From Alteribacter lacisalsi (GTDB lineage: Bacteria; Bacillota; Bacilli; Bacillales; Salisediminibacteriaceae): a stretch of DNA of 64,000 bases. The stretch spans positions 186,001 to 250,000 of the forward strand of contig NZ_PDOF01000001.1 of assembly GCF_003226345.1 (NCBI RefSeq), in the 5' to 3' direction. The notes under the pieces are model-generated. The model was not told where the DNA came from. It ran no database searches and saw only the letters and a program-made list of their open reading frames with translations. Shown here one piece after another: positions 8,008 through 16,927 of the stretch. The stretch's first letter is position 1. Every line of letters starts with the position of its first letter. The position numbers and the translations under genes were made by a program.

Positions 8008-8487
8008 TTAGAGGTTCTCCACCAGCACATCGGTAAATCTCTTCAGTTCCCGTTCATCTTCTTCGGAAAAGCGCCCTTTAACCGGACTGTCAATATCAAG
8101 GAGTCCGAGTAGTTCACCGTCTTTTACGAGCGGGAGAACAATCTCCGACTGTGACGCTGCATCACAGGCAATGTGGCCGGGGAAAGCATGAACGTCTTCC
8201 ACGCGGATCACTTCCCGTTTCTCCGCAGAGGTGCCGCAGACGCCCCGGCCTTTCTGGATTCTCACGCATGCCGGCATACCCTGAAACGGACCGAGAACGA
8301 GTTCGTCGTTTTTCCACAGGTAAAAACCGACCCAGTTTACTTCACTAAGGAACTGATTTAAAAGTGCAGATGCATTGCTCAGGTTTGCAATAAGATCATC
8401 TTCATCGTGAAGAAGACCTTTCAACTGAGTCAGCAGCGTATCGTATTGTTCTGAAAGTGACCCTTTATAAACGGATGATTGAAACAA
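8008..8487 (-). CDS. GAF-domain free methionine-(R)-sulfoxide reductase (YtsP/MsrC type)
   Basis: A 159-residue single GAF-domain protein. Members of this family reduce free methionine-R-sulfoxide using cysteines. Cys74, Cys84 and Cys108 keep exactly the +10/+24 spacing of the E. coli fRMsr cysteines 84, 94 and 118, and GRGVCGTSA surrounds the second. The TTG start at 8487 is chosen because GGAGGG sits seven bases upstream and the length then fits the family; an ATG at 8529 has no ribosome binding site and overlaps a TATACT -10-like element. The gene is divergent from refZ, as in related bacilli. Confidence 0.85.
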   Translation of the reverse strand: MFQSSVYKGSLSEQYDTLLTQLKGLLHDEDDLIANLSNASALLNQFLSEVNWVGFYLWKNDELVLGPFQGMPACVRIQKGRGVCGTSAEKREVIRVEDVHAFPGHIACDAASQSEIVLPLVKDGELLGLLDIDSPVKGRFSEEDERELKRFTDVLVENL

Positions 8488-8568
8488 AGCAGAACCCTCC
8501 ATCGGTTGAAATTTTGTAAAGTATATCATAAAAAATAACTGCCGGTTAGAGATCGGCTCGGAGAAAAA

Positions 8569-8607
8569 GCAGGAATTTTGTCCCTATTGTACGAAATACG
8601 ATATAAA
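8569..8607 (+). promoter_or_regulatory. refZ promoter region: candidate sigma-H and sigma-A elements
   Basis: GCAGGAATT (8569-8577) fits the sigma-H -35 RnAGGAwWW, and TACGAAATA follows after 12 bp as a weaker -10. An overlapping sigma-A candidate is TTGTCC-18-TATAAA (8578-8607). B. subtilis refZ is known to depend on sigma-H. Confidence 0.45.
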
Positions 8608-8689
8608 AGAGATAGTGAGACGAAAAATGAAACGGCCCGCGTGCAATGTTTACGAAAAGCTGTTTCTGCGGGGAGAGGAAGGATTGACC

Positions 8690-9325
8690 ATGCCATCGAG
8701 AAAAGCCTCAAAGGAAAAAGTGATGAGAGCTGCGATTGATCTGTTTAATGTGCAGGGGTATTCAGGAACCTCGGTAAGGGACATCGCTGCAAAAGCGGAT
8801 GCTAATGTGGCACTGATTTCATATTATTATGGCAGCAAGCAGGGGCTCCTTGAACATCTGATGACCGATTTTCTTGAAGGGTACGTCGGCGCAATTGAAA
8901 GGCACGTAAATGAAATGGGTCATACCGGTGCGGGTGCGGCCTTGCTGAATGCGATCTGGGACGCACTGGCCTATCAGCAGCGGCGTCATCATCTGGCAAG
9001 GTTTGTACACAGGGAAATTACCCTTGATACGACGCTCGTCAGGGAACTGATGACCACGTATCTTACAAAAGAGAAGTCCCTCTACAAAAACATTGTCAGG
9101 ACCGGTTTTGAGAAGGGAGAATTCCGTCACCCGCCGAACGACTATTGGATTTTGCAGCTCCGGGGAATGCTGATTCTCCCGTTTCTGCACCCGCAGTATA
9201 TCCGGGAAGTGTATCATCTGATGCCCCATGAAACACACTTCCTCACGAAATACTACGAAGAACTGACGGGCTGGCTTTCCCAGCTGTTCAATGGACAGAT
9301 TCCGAAAGAACTCCTACGTCACTGA
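8690..9325 (+). CDS. refZ: TetR-family regulator of FtsZ, RefZ
   Basis: A 211-residue protein with an N-terminal TetR helix-turn-helix (about residues 10-55, SVRDIAAKADANVALISYYYGSKQGLLEHL). B. subtilis RefZ has the same length, sits between ytsP and hisJ, binds motifs near the chromosome origin, and affects FtsZ-ring position at sporulation onset. The ATG at 8690 is chosen because the family starts here and AGGAAGGA lies upstream; an in-frame ATG at 8615 overlaps the promoter. The 3' end overlaps convergent hisJ by 7 bp. The assignment to RefZ rests on synteny, length and domain. Confidence 0.88.
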   Translation: MPSRKASKEKVMRAAIDLFNVQGYSGTSVRDIAAKADANVALISYYYGSKQGLLEHLMTDFLEGYVGAIERHVNEMGHTGAGAALLNAIWDALAYQQRRHHLARFVHREITLDTTLVRELMTTYLTKEKSLYKNIVRTGFEKGEFRHPPNDYWILQLRGMLILPFLHPQYIREVYHLMPHETHFLTKYYEELTGWLSQLFNGQIPKELLRH

Positions 9326-10137
9326 GCTTCCGGCCCTGCAGGCTGGAAGCGTTTATGAAGCGTAACGGCTCCTGTGGCCAATTTGGAAGGAGCATGAGCA
9401 TCGGAGCCGTAAATAAGAGGAATGCCCATTTTGTCTGCAGCTTCGAGTGCTGAAAAATAAGGATAGCTCTCTCCGCACAGCGGTTTAATCAGCCCGGCTC
9501 CATTCATATCTATTGAGAGGTTTTCTGATTTGATGGATTCAAAAAGGGCTGTCACCTTCGGGAGAATTGGAAAGGATGCCGGGAAGCGTTTATGAAACTT
9601 TCGGACAAGGGTAGGATGACCGATCCGTTTCGGTTTGTATTTGCCCAGACCGGCTTTTACAGAAGCGGAAACGGTACTGAAATACAGATCGTATACAGCT
9701 TCAAGAGAACCGAGCTGATCCACCAGTGAAGCGAACGAATCCGGTGAATAATCAAGACAGGTATACTGCCCCCCTGCTTTAAGGAAGTGTACGCTCAGTA
9801 TACTGTCATCAAGCATTGGACCGGTTTCATCAAGGAAAGCCTTTGTTTCCTGTTCGAACCCTTGAATATAATCCACTTCAAGGCCGATCCGGACAGCAAT
9901 GTCGTCCCTGTATTCTTTCTTAACGCTCTGAAGTTCGTCGATGTACTGCTCAAGCCGATGTTTTTTCATGGCGCTGTCCTGTTCAGGTACCGGATCTGTG
10001 AAGCCTTCGGGAAGCGGTGCGTGCTCGGTAAAAGTCATCCCCTTATAACCGAGTCTGATTCCCTGTTCAATATAGGCACGGATCGGATGTGTTGAACCGT
10101 GTGGACAGTAAGATGTGTGAACGTGTCCGTCATACAT
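9319..10137 (-). CDS. hisJ: Histidinol-phosphatase, PHP family (HisJ)
   Basis: A 272-residue enzyme that dephosphorylates L-histidinol phosphate, the penultimate step of histidine synthesis. PHP-domain metal motifs are present: DGHVHTSY (His5, His7), TEHAPLP (Glu38, His39), and a C-terminal YGSDAHAPS (Asp246, His248). AAGGAGGT precedes the ATG. Its stop lies inside the end of refZ on the other strand. It is single and has its own promoter; in bacilli hisJ is unlinked to the his operon, as here. Confidence 0.92.
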   Translation of the reverse strand: MYDGHVHTSYCPHGSTHPIRAYIEQGIRLGYKGMTFTEHAPLPEGFTDPVPEQDSAMKKHRLEQYIDELQSVKKEYRDDIAVRIGLEVDYIQGFEQETKAFLDETGPMLDDSILSVHFLKAGGQYTCLDYSPDSFASLVDQLGSLEAVYDLYFSTVSASVKAGLGKYKPKRIGHPTLVRKFHKRFPASFPILPKVTALFESIKSENLSIDMNGAGLIKPLCGESYPYFSALEAADKMGIPLIYGSDAHAPSKLATGAVTLHKRFQPAGPEAQ

Positions 10138-10248
10138 GTGCTGGGACCTCCTTAAGGAATTTCAAGTATTTTGTCGTAATTCATAAAAAAAGGAGAAAGA
10201 ACTAAAAAAAATCCAATAAAACCGCTCAAATATATATTTTTCCATGAT

Positions 10249-10277
10249 ATTATAAGGTAGACAAGGCATATCATCAA
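10249..10277 (-). promoter_or_regulatory. hisJ sigma-A promoter
   Basis: On the minus strand TTGATG (10277-10272), a 17-bp spacer, then TATAAT (10254-10249), about 110 bp upstream of hisJ. Confidence 0.65.
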
Positions 10278-10420
10278 ATCGGATCCGTCGGGCAGACGGG
10301 TTTATTCTTTATACTTATCGGTGTCATCTGATACGAAAGCACTCGATTCGACAGGGATAAACAATAAACACAAGTTGTTTTACATAATTCATACATATTT
10401 AATGACAGAGGAGGCAGCAG

Positions 10421-12127
10421 ATGATTCCCATTTTATACAGTCTTGCAGCGCTTGCAGTGATTCTTTTTATTGCAGGGACGCTGGCAAGAAAACGCATATA
10501 TAAAGAAGTGGACCGGCTTGAACAGTGGAAAATGAGAATCATGAACGAACCGGTGACAGAAGAAATAGGAAAGATTAAAGGTCTGACCATGTCAGGCGAA
10601 ACCGAGCAGCGTTTTGAAGCATGGCGGTCCGAATGGGATGACATCCTGACAAAAGCGCTTCCTGATGCAGAAGAAAAGCTGTTTGATATCGAAGATGCGG
10701 CAAACCGCTACAGATTTAAAAAAGCGAAAAAGCTGATCGCAGAAGTAGACACTACGCTGGCTGCTGTTGAAGGCCATATGAAGAATATGATTAAAGAAAT
10801 CAATGAACTGGTTGAGAGTGAAGAGCATAACCGGGAAGAAATTAATGATGTTCAAAATTATTACGATGAGACCAAAAAGAAATTATGGATGAAACGAAGC
10901 GCCCTGGGAAAAGCAGGGATTAAACTTGATGAGATGATGAAGAATGTCCATGGTTCATTTGAACAGTTTGAAGAAGAAACACTGGAAGGGAACTATTTGC
11001 AGGCTCGTCAGACGCTCGAACAGATGAAAATTTCTCTCCAGGAGATCCACAATCTCATTGAGGAAGTTCCCCAGTATCTCCTTCTTATTGATAAAGAACT
11101 GCCTAAGCAGCTTACGGAATTGGAGCGGGGTCTTAAAGAGATGGAGGAGCAGGGCTTTGCCATTGAACATTTTTCGTTTGGGAGTCAGATTACCGAAATG
11201 AAAGTAACGTTGACCGGACTGGCTGAGAGCATTGACCAGGTTGAGGTTGAGAAAGTAAAAGAGCCGGTTGCCGCTATCCAGAGGACGATCGATGAGATCT
11301 ATGAGAACCTCGAATACGAAGCCCTTTCCAAACAGGTAGTTACCCAGCAGATCCAGGAGGTCGGCGCCAGAGTCGATCTGCTTCCTGATCTTTACCGTCA
11401 GTTAATTGAAGAAACCGATGAAGTCAAAAGCACGTACAGGCTGACAGAAGATGACTACAAACAGCAGTACCAGATTGAAAAAACTGTCCGGGATCTTACT
11501 CAGCAGTTTATGATCATTGAGGATTACTACGACAACTCGAAACAGACATATACAGCAGTCAGAACCATGATCAAAGAGTATCTCACGAAGCTGGAGAACG
11601 GCGAGCGTGAAATGCTTCAGGCGAAAGAAGTGCTTGAAGAGATGCGGTCGGATGAACGGAAGGCCGAGGAGACATTGCGGGAACTTAAGCAGCAGCTCAT
11701 TAATACACAGAAGAAGCTCCAGAGAAGTAATATTCCCGGTCTGCCTCGACAGGTTCTTTCCGAATTAGACAAAGCTGAGGAAGCGTTTATCCGTGCAGCG
11801 GGAAAGCTCGATGAAGTGCCTCTTTCCATTGAAGACGTTACAAAACACGTTGATCAGGCACATGATCATATCACAAATGTAACGCAAACGATCGGTGATG
11901 TAATTGAAACCGCTACTCTGGCCGAGCGCCTTATCCAGTATGGGAACCGATACCGCAGGCAGAGCGACAGCCTGAATCTGCAGCTCCTTAAGGCAGAAGA
12001 TGCCTTCAGAAATTACCAGTATGAGGACGCGCTGAATATCAGTGTCCAGGCAATTCGCCCGGTCGACCCACATGCATTAGAGAAAGTACAAAAGGAAAAT
12101 GAAAAAACCCTGCAGCCTTCGGTGTAA
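10421..12127 (+). CDS. ezrA: Septation ring formation regulator EzrA
   Basis: A 568-residue membrane-anchored regulator that limits FtsZ-ring assembly away from midcell and links division to cell-wall synthesis. The N-terminus is one transmembrane helix (residues 4-22, ILYSLAALAVILFIAGTLA), followed by an almost entirely helical, coiled-coil, Glu/Lys-rich cytoplasmic part that ends with a short proline-containing tail. The length matches B. subtilis EzrA (about 562). AGAGGAGG precedes the ATG. It is monocistronic: the terminator stem begins inside the last codons. Confidence 0.95.
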   Translation: MIPILYSLAALAVILFIAGTLARKRIYKEVDRLEQWKMRIMNEPVTEEIGKIKGLTMSGETEQRFEAWRSEWDDILTKALPDAEEKLFDIEDAANRYRFKKAKKLIAEVDTTLAAVEGHMKNMIKEINELVESEEHNREEINDVQNYYDETKKKLWMKRSALGKAGIKLDEMMKNVHGSFEQFEEETLEGNYLQARQTLEQMKISLQEIHNLIEEVPQYLLLIDKELPKQLTELERGLKEMEEQGFAIEHFSFGSQITEMKVTLTGLAESIDQVEVEKVKEPVAAIQRTIDEIYENLEYEALSKQVVTQQIQEVGARVDLLPDLYRQLIEETDEVKSTYRLTEDDYKQQYQIEKTVRDLTQQFMIIEDYYDNSKQTYTAVRTMIKEYLTKLENGEREMLQAKEVLEEMRSDERKAEETLRELKQQLINTQKKLQRSNIPGLPRQVLSELDKAEEAFIRAAGKLDEVPLSIEDVTKHVDQAHDHITNVTQTIGDVIETATLAERLIQYGNRYRRQSDSLNLQLLKAEDAFRNYQYEDALNISVQAIRPVDPHALEKVQKENEKTLQPSV

Positions 12128-12149
12128 ACCGCGGCTGCAGGGTTTTCGT
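12104..12149 (+). terminator. Intrinsic terminator overlapping the ezrA stop
   Basis: AAAACCCTGCAGCC (12104-12117) pairs perfectly with GGCTGCAGGGTTTT (12133-12146). The left arm lies in the ezrA coding region. Confidence 0.85.
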
Positions 12150-12269
12150 TATTCCTTAAAAAACCGTACCAGGCGTATTACCGGATAAAGAAGTCATTAA
12201 ACAATAAACAAATTTAATAAGGACAGGGAAATTCCAGAAGGGATAAGGCAGGGGACCTGCTCCATTTTA

Positions 12270-12315
12270 CGAACTTCAGGCTGATGAGAACCTTATCTCA
12301 TCAGCCTGAAGTTCG
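12270..12315. repeat. Perfect 20-bp inverted repeat between ezrA and brnQ
   Basis: CGAACTTCAGGCTGATGAGA (12270-12289) is exactly complementary to 12296-12315 with a 6-base loop. No T-tract follows on either strand. It lies 30 bp beyond the brnQ stop, so it may stabilise or end that transcript. Confidence 0.75.
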
Positions 12316-12344
12316 CTACTGGGGGGAGTCGGTTATCAGAAGAA

Positions 12345-13667
12345 TTACATCGATTTCTTTTTTACTGAAGAGGCGGCTAATCCGGCTGCTGCACCAGCCA
12401 GGGCAGGTACCGCCCAGCCAATGCCGAGGTCAAAAAACGGAAGCGCACCAACCGTGCCGGCAAGGAAGTCGGCGAACAGCCCGGCGGTAATAAGTCCTTC
12501 AGGGATACTTACGAGAGCTGCACCTGCAACGGCACCTTTGTACACGGCTTTTCGCCCGTTAAACAGGGGATCAGCCAATACAAGTACAATAAGGACAATC
12601 GCAACCGGATAAATCATAATCAGCATGGGCAGAGAAAACTGAATCAACTGTGTAAGCCCCATATTGGCCATCGTCAGACTGAAAAGAGCGATGATGCCGG
12701 TTGTAAGGGGATAGGGAACCTTGGGAAAGAGCTTCTTCAGATACTCCCCAAATGCTGAAATGAGACCGGTAGATGTCGTCAGACAGGCAATTGTTATAAC
12801 AAAGGATAAAAGGACGAGACCAATGTTACCAAGGAGCATCTGGGATACGGATGTGAGAATCAGTCCGCCATTTTCCTGAATGCCGAGCGCAGTTACACTT
12901 GTCGCTCCGAGATAAGCGAGTGAAAAGTAGACGAGCGCAAGGCCCGTGCCGGCGATCAGACCTACCTGTACAGCTTTCCCTGTAAGCTGGCGGGAATCTG
13001 TTACCCCGTATTCCTTAATTCTTGAAATTACAACAATACCGAATACGAGGGCGGCGATTGCATCCATCGTAAGATATCCTTCAAGAAAACCTGTGAAAAA
13101 CGGCTGGCTGCTGTAGGCACCTTCTGGTGGCTGTATGTCCCCAGGAGGCCTTACAAATACGTTCACCGCAAGTATGGCCAGAAGTCCTACAAGAACAGGT
13201 GTGAGAAATTTACCAACTCTGGATACAAGTTTTGAAGGGTTAAGAGCGAGCCAGTAACTTATCCCGAAAAACAACACGGTAAAAACAAGCATAAACAGGC
13301 TGTGCCCTTCTCCTTCCAAATAGGGAAGTGCACCAATTTCAAATGCTACACTGCCGGTACGGGGAATCCCGAAAAGAGGACCGATGGCTAAATAAACGGC
13401 AAGTGGAAAAAATAAACCGAATATCCGTCCGACCCGCACGGAAACGTTCTGGAGGTCGCCGCCGGATTTTGCCACTACTATTATGGCGAGCACGGGAAGC
13501 CCGACCCCTGTCACGAGGAATCCCAGCACGGCTGTCCATACACTTGTTCCTGCTTCCTGCCCGAGTGCAGGAGGGAAAATCAGATTGCCTGCTCCCAGGA
13601 ACAGAGCAAACATCATAAAACCAATCGTCCAAATCTCTCTCGGTGTAAGCGTTTTCTCGTTTTTCAT
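12345..13667 (-). CDS. brnQ: Branched-chain amino acid transport system II carrier, BrnQ/BraB family
   Basis: A 440-residue membrane protein with about 12 transmembrane helices; the family imports leucine, isoleucine and valine with sodium or protons. The N-terminal IWTIGFMMFALFLGAGNLIFPPALGQEAG is the family signature. GGGAGGT lies before the ATG. B. subtilis has braB at this place between ezrA and nifZ, so orthology is likely. It is transcribed alone, divergent from nifZ. Confidence 0.93.
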   Translation of the reverse strand: MKNEKTLTPREIWTIGFMMFALFLGAGNLIFPPALGQEAGTSVWTAVLGFLVTGVGLPVLAIIVVAKSGGDLQNVSVRVGRIFGLFFPLAVYLAIGPLFGIPRTGSVAFEIGALPYLEGEGHSLFMLVFTVLFFGISYWLALNPSKLVSRVGKFLTPVLVGLLAILAVNVFVRPPGDIQPPEGAYSSQPFFTGFLEGYLTMDAIAALVFGIVVISRIKEYGVTDSRQLTGKAVQVGLIAGTGLALVYFSLAYLGATSVTALGIQENGGLILTSVSQMLLGNIGLVLLSFVITIACLTTSTGLISAFGEYLKKLFPKVPYPLTTGIIALFSLTMANMGLTQLIQFSLPMLIMIYPVAIVLIVLVLADPLFNGRKAVYKGAVAGAALVSIPEGLITAGLFADFLAGTVGALPFFDLGIGWAVPALAGAAAGLAASSVKKKSM

Positions 13668-13742
13668 TGATGTTACCTCCCGGATGGCCTCCCATCCTTA
13701 AATAATCTGCTGAAAAGCTTTAAAGGAATAAAGACAAAGGTC

Positions 13743-13770
13743 ATTTTATCACATCTTGAAATGTTGTAAA
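13743..13770 (-). promoter_or_regulatory. brnQ sigma-A promoter with extended -10
   Basis: On the minus strand TTTACA, a 16-bp spacer ending in TGTGA, then TAAAAT. It lies 76 bp upstream of the brnQ start. Confidence 0.6.
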
Positions 13771-13864
13771 CAGTTAAAATTGAAAGAAAGTTTCTGTTTG
13801 ATTGTACCTGTTCAAGAAAGGGACGTTGAAAAATTCACATTTACACTGTAGAAAAATGTCGCAC

Positions 13865-13893
13865 TTGTGGTAAGATTAGCTGTTGGATAGTAT
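13865..13893 (+). promoter_or_regulatory. Candidate promoter of nifZ-thiI
   Basis: TTGTGG (13865-13870), a 17-bp spacer, TAGTAT (13888-13893). A weaker alternative is TTGAAA-17-TAGAAA at 13826. Confidence 0.35.
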
Positions 13894-13937
13894 AGACGAA
13901 AATGCACGGTTTTACGGCATTTGGGGGTAAAGTTAAC

Positions 13938-15080
13938 ATGATTTATTTTGACAATAGTGCAACGACCAGACCTTACGAAGAGGTACTGGAAACATATACA
14001 AAAGTAGCCCATGATTTTTTCGGCAACCCGTCTTCTCTTCATCCAGCCGGGAAGCAGGCAGAGAGGCTGATGAACCAGACGCGTGAGATGGCGGCAAGGC
14101 TTCTGGACGTAAAAGCGAAGGAAATCCTGTTTACTTCCGGTGGAACGGAAGGGAATAATCTCGCTCTGAAAGGAACAGCGGTGAGGCATAGATCCAGAGG
14201 GAAGCATCTGATTACTTCTGAAGCCGAACACCCATCCAGCTTTGAAACTTTTCAGCAGCTTGAACAGGAAGGATTTGAAGTGACCTGGCTTCCGGTTAAC
14301 AAAGACGGCGTGATCAGCCTTGTTGATCTGAAAGAAGCGGTAAGAGAGGATACGATCCTCGTTTCCCTCATTCATGTTAACAATGAACTGGGATCCGTTA
14401 ACCCGGTAAAAGAGGCAGGGAATTTTTTAAAGCAGTTCCCAAAAATTCTTTTTCATGTCGATCATGTACAGGGAATCGGTAAAGTCCCTTTGCGCATCAA
14501 AGATTCAGGCATTGATTTCTGCACGGTTTCAGGACATAAATTTCACGGCGTGAAAGGGACAGGTCTTCTTTTTGCACGTGAAGGAATCGTGCTCTCGCCA
14601 CTCTTTTCAGGAGGAAAACAGGAACATCAACTTAGAGCAGGAACAGAAAATCCTGCAGGAGCAGCGGCTCTTGTTAAAGCGATGCGGATTCATTTTGAAA
14701 GATCAGCAGAGGGAAACCGGAAACTGTTCTCCTTAACAGATGAACTGATCGCCTCGCTTCAGGAAATAGAGGGAATTGCGGTTAATACATCAGCGAACCG
14801 GGCACCTCACATTGTGAATTTTTCGGTTCCCGGTGTGAAGCCGGAAGTGCTCGTTTCCGCATACGGGGAAAAAGGAATGTATGTATCGACGAAAAGTGCC
14901 TGTTCATCAAAGGAGCCGGAACCGAGCAGAGTACTCAGTGCCTGCGGTTTTAACCGTGACCGGGCAGCAAGCGGCATTCGTGTGTCACTCAGTTATGAAA
15001 ACACGGACTCCGAAATCAGGACGTTTTTACACTATACGAAGGAGATTGTTCCTTCTCTGTTAGAGGTGGTTTCCAAATGA
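13938..15080 (+). CDS. nifZ: Cysteine desulfurase partner of ThiI (NifZ, NifS/IscS family)
   Basis: A 380-residue PLP enzyme that takes sulfur from cysteine as a protein persulfide. The PLP lysine is Lys201 in SGHKFHGVKGTG, and the active cysteine is Cys322 in the flexible loop TKSACSSKEPEPS. In B. subtilis NifZ passes sulfur to ThiI for 4-thiouridine in tRNA, and here the thiI start overlaps the nifZ stop by 4 bp, supporting the same pairing. The ATG at 13938 (MIYFDNSATT) is the family start, with GGGGGT upstream; an upstream in-frame ATG at 13902 lies in the leader. Confidence 0.93.
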   Translation: MIYFDNSATTRPYEEVLETYTKVAHDFFGNPSSLHPAGKQAERLMNQTREMAARLLDVKAKEILFTSGGTEGNNLALKGTAVRHRSRGKHLITSEAEHPSSFETFQQLEQEGFEVTWLPVNKDGVISLVDLKEAVREDTILVSLIHVNNELGSVNPVKEAGNFLKQFPKILFHVDHVQGIGKVPLRIKDSGIDFCTVSGHKFHGVKGTGLLFAREGIVLSPLFSGGKQEHQLRAGTENPAGAAALVKAMRIHFERSAEGNRKLFSLTDELIASLQEIEGIAVNTSANRAPHIVNFSVPGVKPEVLVSAYGEKGMYVSTKSACSSKEPEPSRVLSACGFNRDRAASGIRVSLSYENTDSEIRTFLHYTKEIVPSLLEVVSK

Positions 15081-16300
15081 AGCAGATGACGTATGATCAC
15101 ATTCTTGTCCGATACGCAGAACTGTCCCTGAAAGGGAAAAACCGCAGCCAGTTCGAAAAAAGACTCCAGCATAATGTGAGGACGGCGCTGAAGACATCCT
15201 TTCCCGAAGTGAAAGTAAAACGGTCTTTCGGGAGAATGTTTGTTCAGCTTAATGGGCATGATGAACAAGGTGTTTCAAAAGTGCTGAAAGGGCTCTTCGG
15301 AATTCATTCAATCAGCCCCGCTCTGAAGCTTGAAAATGACATTGATCTGATCCGTGAAGGAGCCGTTTATGCTATAAAGGACGCGCTTCCTGCTGAAAAA
15401 GGAACATTTAAGGTAACATCGAAGCGGATTGACAAGACATTTCCGGTACGGTCCCAGAAGCTCAATCGCGAACTGGGAGCGGAAGTGCTTAAAAATACAA
15501 AAGAAATCCAAGTGGATGTTCATAATCCCAATGTGGAACTCAGAGTAGAAGTGCGTCAGGATGGAACGTATCTTACCTGCCGAACGGAATATGGCCCTGG
15601 CGGACTTCCGACTGGCACAGGCGGAAAAGTGATGCTGATGCTGTCCGGAGGAATTGACAGCCCGGTTGCAGGTTATCAGATGTTTAAGCGCGGGGTTGAA
15701 ATGGAGGCCATCCATTTTCACAGTCCGCCATTTACAAACGAACGGGCCCTTCAGAAAGTAAAGGATCTGACGAAGGTACTTTCACGTTATGCAGGCACAG
15801 AGATTCGTCTGCATGTTGTTCCGTTTACTGAGGCGCAAAAACAGATTCATGATGCCGTGCCCGGAGAATATGAGATGACGATTATGAGAAGAGTTATGCT
15901 CAGGATTGCTGAGAAAGTGGCCGGAAAGCGCGATGCGCTGGCTCTTGTGAATGGAGAAAGTCTTGGTCAGGTGGCGAGTCAGACACTCGACAGTATGCAT
16001 ACCATCAATGAAGTAACGAACATGCCGATTCTGAGGCCACTGGTGGCCATGGATAAACAGGAAGTAATTGAAATTGCGCAGAAAATCGACACGTATGAGC
16101 TCTCTATCCTTCCTTATGAGGACTGCTGTACAATTTTTCTTCCGCCGCAGACGAAAACAAAGCCTAACCGTAACAAAGCGAACAGATTTGAAAGTTCTCT
16201 TGATCTTGACGCCATTGTAAAAGAGGCTGCCGAAGGAACTTATGAACAAAAACTGTCCTCTGCAGAGGAACTGGATAAGGAGTTTGAAGACCTGCTCTAG
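15077..16300 (+). CDS. thiI: tRNA 4-thiouridine synthase ThiI
   Basis: A 407-residue enzyme that adenylates U8 of tRNA and exchanges oxygen for sulfur supplied by NifZ. It has an N-terminal ferredoxin-like plus THUMP RNA-binding region (about 1-165) and an ATP pyrophosphatase domain with PP-loop SGGIDS (190-195), plus YEDCC near residue 350. There is no C-terminal rhodanese domain, as is usual for Bacillus ThiI, so sulfur must come directly from the desulfurase encoded upstream. GAGGTGG lies inside the end of nifZ; translation is probably coupled. Confidence 0.95.
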   Translation: MKQMTYDHILVRYAELSLKGKNRSQFEKRLQHNVRTALKTSFPEVKVKRSFGRMFVQLNGHDEQGVSKVLKGLFGIHSISPALKLENDIDLIREGAVYAIKDALPAEKGTFKVTSKRIDKTFPVRSQKLNRELGAEVLKNTKEIQVDVHNPNVELRVEVRQDGTYLTCRTEYGPGGLPTGTGGKVMLMLSGGIDSPVAGYQMFKRGVEMEAIHFHSPPFTNERALQKVKDLTKVLSRYAGTEIRLHVVPFTEAQKQIHDAVPGEYEMTIMRRVMLRIAEKVAGKRDALALVNGESLGQVASQTLDSMHTINEVTNMPILRPLVAMDKQEVIEIAQKIDTYELSILPYEDCCTIFLPPQTKTKPNRNKANRFESSLDLDAIVKEAAEGTYEQKLSSAEELDKEFEDLL

Positions 16301-16340
16301 GATCGTTCCATTAATTGGATAAAAAACCATAAATATTTTT

Positions 16341-16370
16341 GCATGTGAATCTACCTTCTGTAGCATCCTA
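16341..16370 (+). promoter_or_regulatory. Sigma-G promoter of the SASP gene
   Basis: GCATGT (16341-16346), a 17-bp spacer, CATCCTA (16364-16370). This fits the forespore sigma-G consensus GnATR and CATnnTA. Confidence 0.65.
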
Positions 16371-16393
16371 CTGTTACAAGGGAGGTGAATAAC

Positions 16394-16594
16394 ATGGCAA
16401 ACAACAGAAGCTCTAATCAACTAGTAGTTCCTGGTGTCCAGCAGGCTCTTGATCAAATGAAGTACGAAATCGCTCAGGAATTCGGTGTAGAACTTGGCCC
16501 GGATTCTACTGCTCGCGCTAACGGTTCCGTTGGTGGTGAGATCACTAAGCGTCTTGTTCAGCAAGCTGAGCAGCAACTAGGTGGTCGTCAATAA
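16394..16594 (+). CDS. Small acid-soluble spore protein, alpha/beta type
   Basis: A 66-residue DNA-binding spore protein of the SspA/SspB family. It coats spore DNA in the forespore and protects it from UV, heat and peroxide, then is degraded at germination by the GPR protease. Both conserved blocks are present: [16 protein letters not shown], which holds the GPR cleavage region, and the second helix [26 protein letters not shown] precedes the ATG. Its position after thiI matches B. subtilis sspA, but which paralogue it is cannot be settled from sequence. Confidence 0.95.
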   Translation: MANNRSSNQLVVPGVQQALDQMKYEIAQEFGVELGPDSTARANGSVGGEITKRLVQQAEQQLGGRQ

Positions 16595-16611
16595 TTATAA
16601 TATGGATTAGA

Positions 16612-16640
16612 GGAGCGTCCCATGTGGGCGCTCCTTTTCA
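16612..16640 (+). terminator. Terminator of the SASP gene
   Basis: GGAGCGTCC (16612-16620) pairs with GGGCGCTCC (16626-16634, one G-U pair), followed by TTTTC. Confidence 0.8.
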
Positions 16641-16807
16641 TTGTCCGAAAAAGAAAGAGAATGAAACAGATGCGGCTTTTCAGACAAACTGAAAATAATC
16701 CAGCGGTGTACAGGTGATTGCGAATGTTCCAACTGGATTGAAAGGAATTTATAAGGATTCTCTTCCAGACACTTTCAATATATTACAGACCCGAGGCTGC
16801 TCCGGCT

Positions 16808-16836
16808 TTGATTTTCGTGTTTATGAAGAGTAAAAT
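16808..16836 (+). promoter_or_regulatory. Sigma-A promoter of the amidohydrolase gene
   Basis: TTGATT (16808-16813), a 17-bp spacer, TAAAAT (16831-16836). Confidence 0.65.
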
Positions 16837-16866
16837 AGACAGGAAGACATTGGAATGGTCCCGAAA

Positions 16867-16907
16867 GCAGAACCAGCCTCCAAGGCAGGTTCTGCCTGAA
16901 TTTTTTT
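16867..16907 (+). terminator. Terminator-like hairpin in the amidohydrolase leader (possible attenuator)
   Basis: GCAGAACC (16867-16874) pairs perfectly with GGTTCTGC (16888-16895), then CTGAA and seven T. It lies between promoter and start codon. Confidence 0.5.
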
Positions 16908-16927
16908 ACAGGGGAGAGACGCTGGTT

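Noticed and set aside
13770-13830. CodY-box-like sequence upstream of brnQ
   Set aside because: The best alignment has four mismatches to AATTTTCWGAAAATT in an AT-rich region, no better than chance.
13812-14375. A 187-codon minus-strand frame across the nifZ start
   Set aside because: Antisense to nifZ, no binding site, and the product resembles no protein family.
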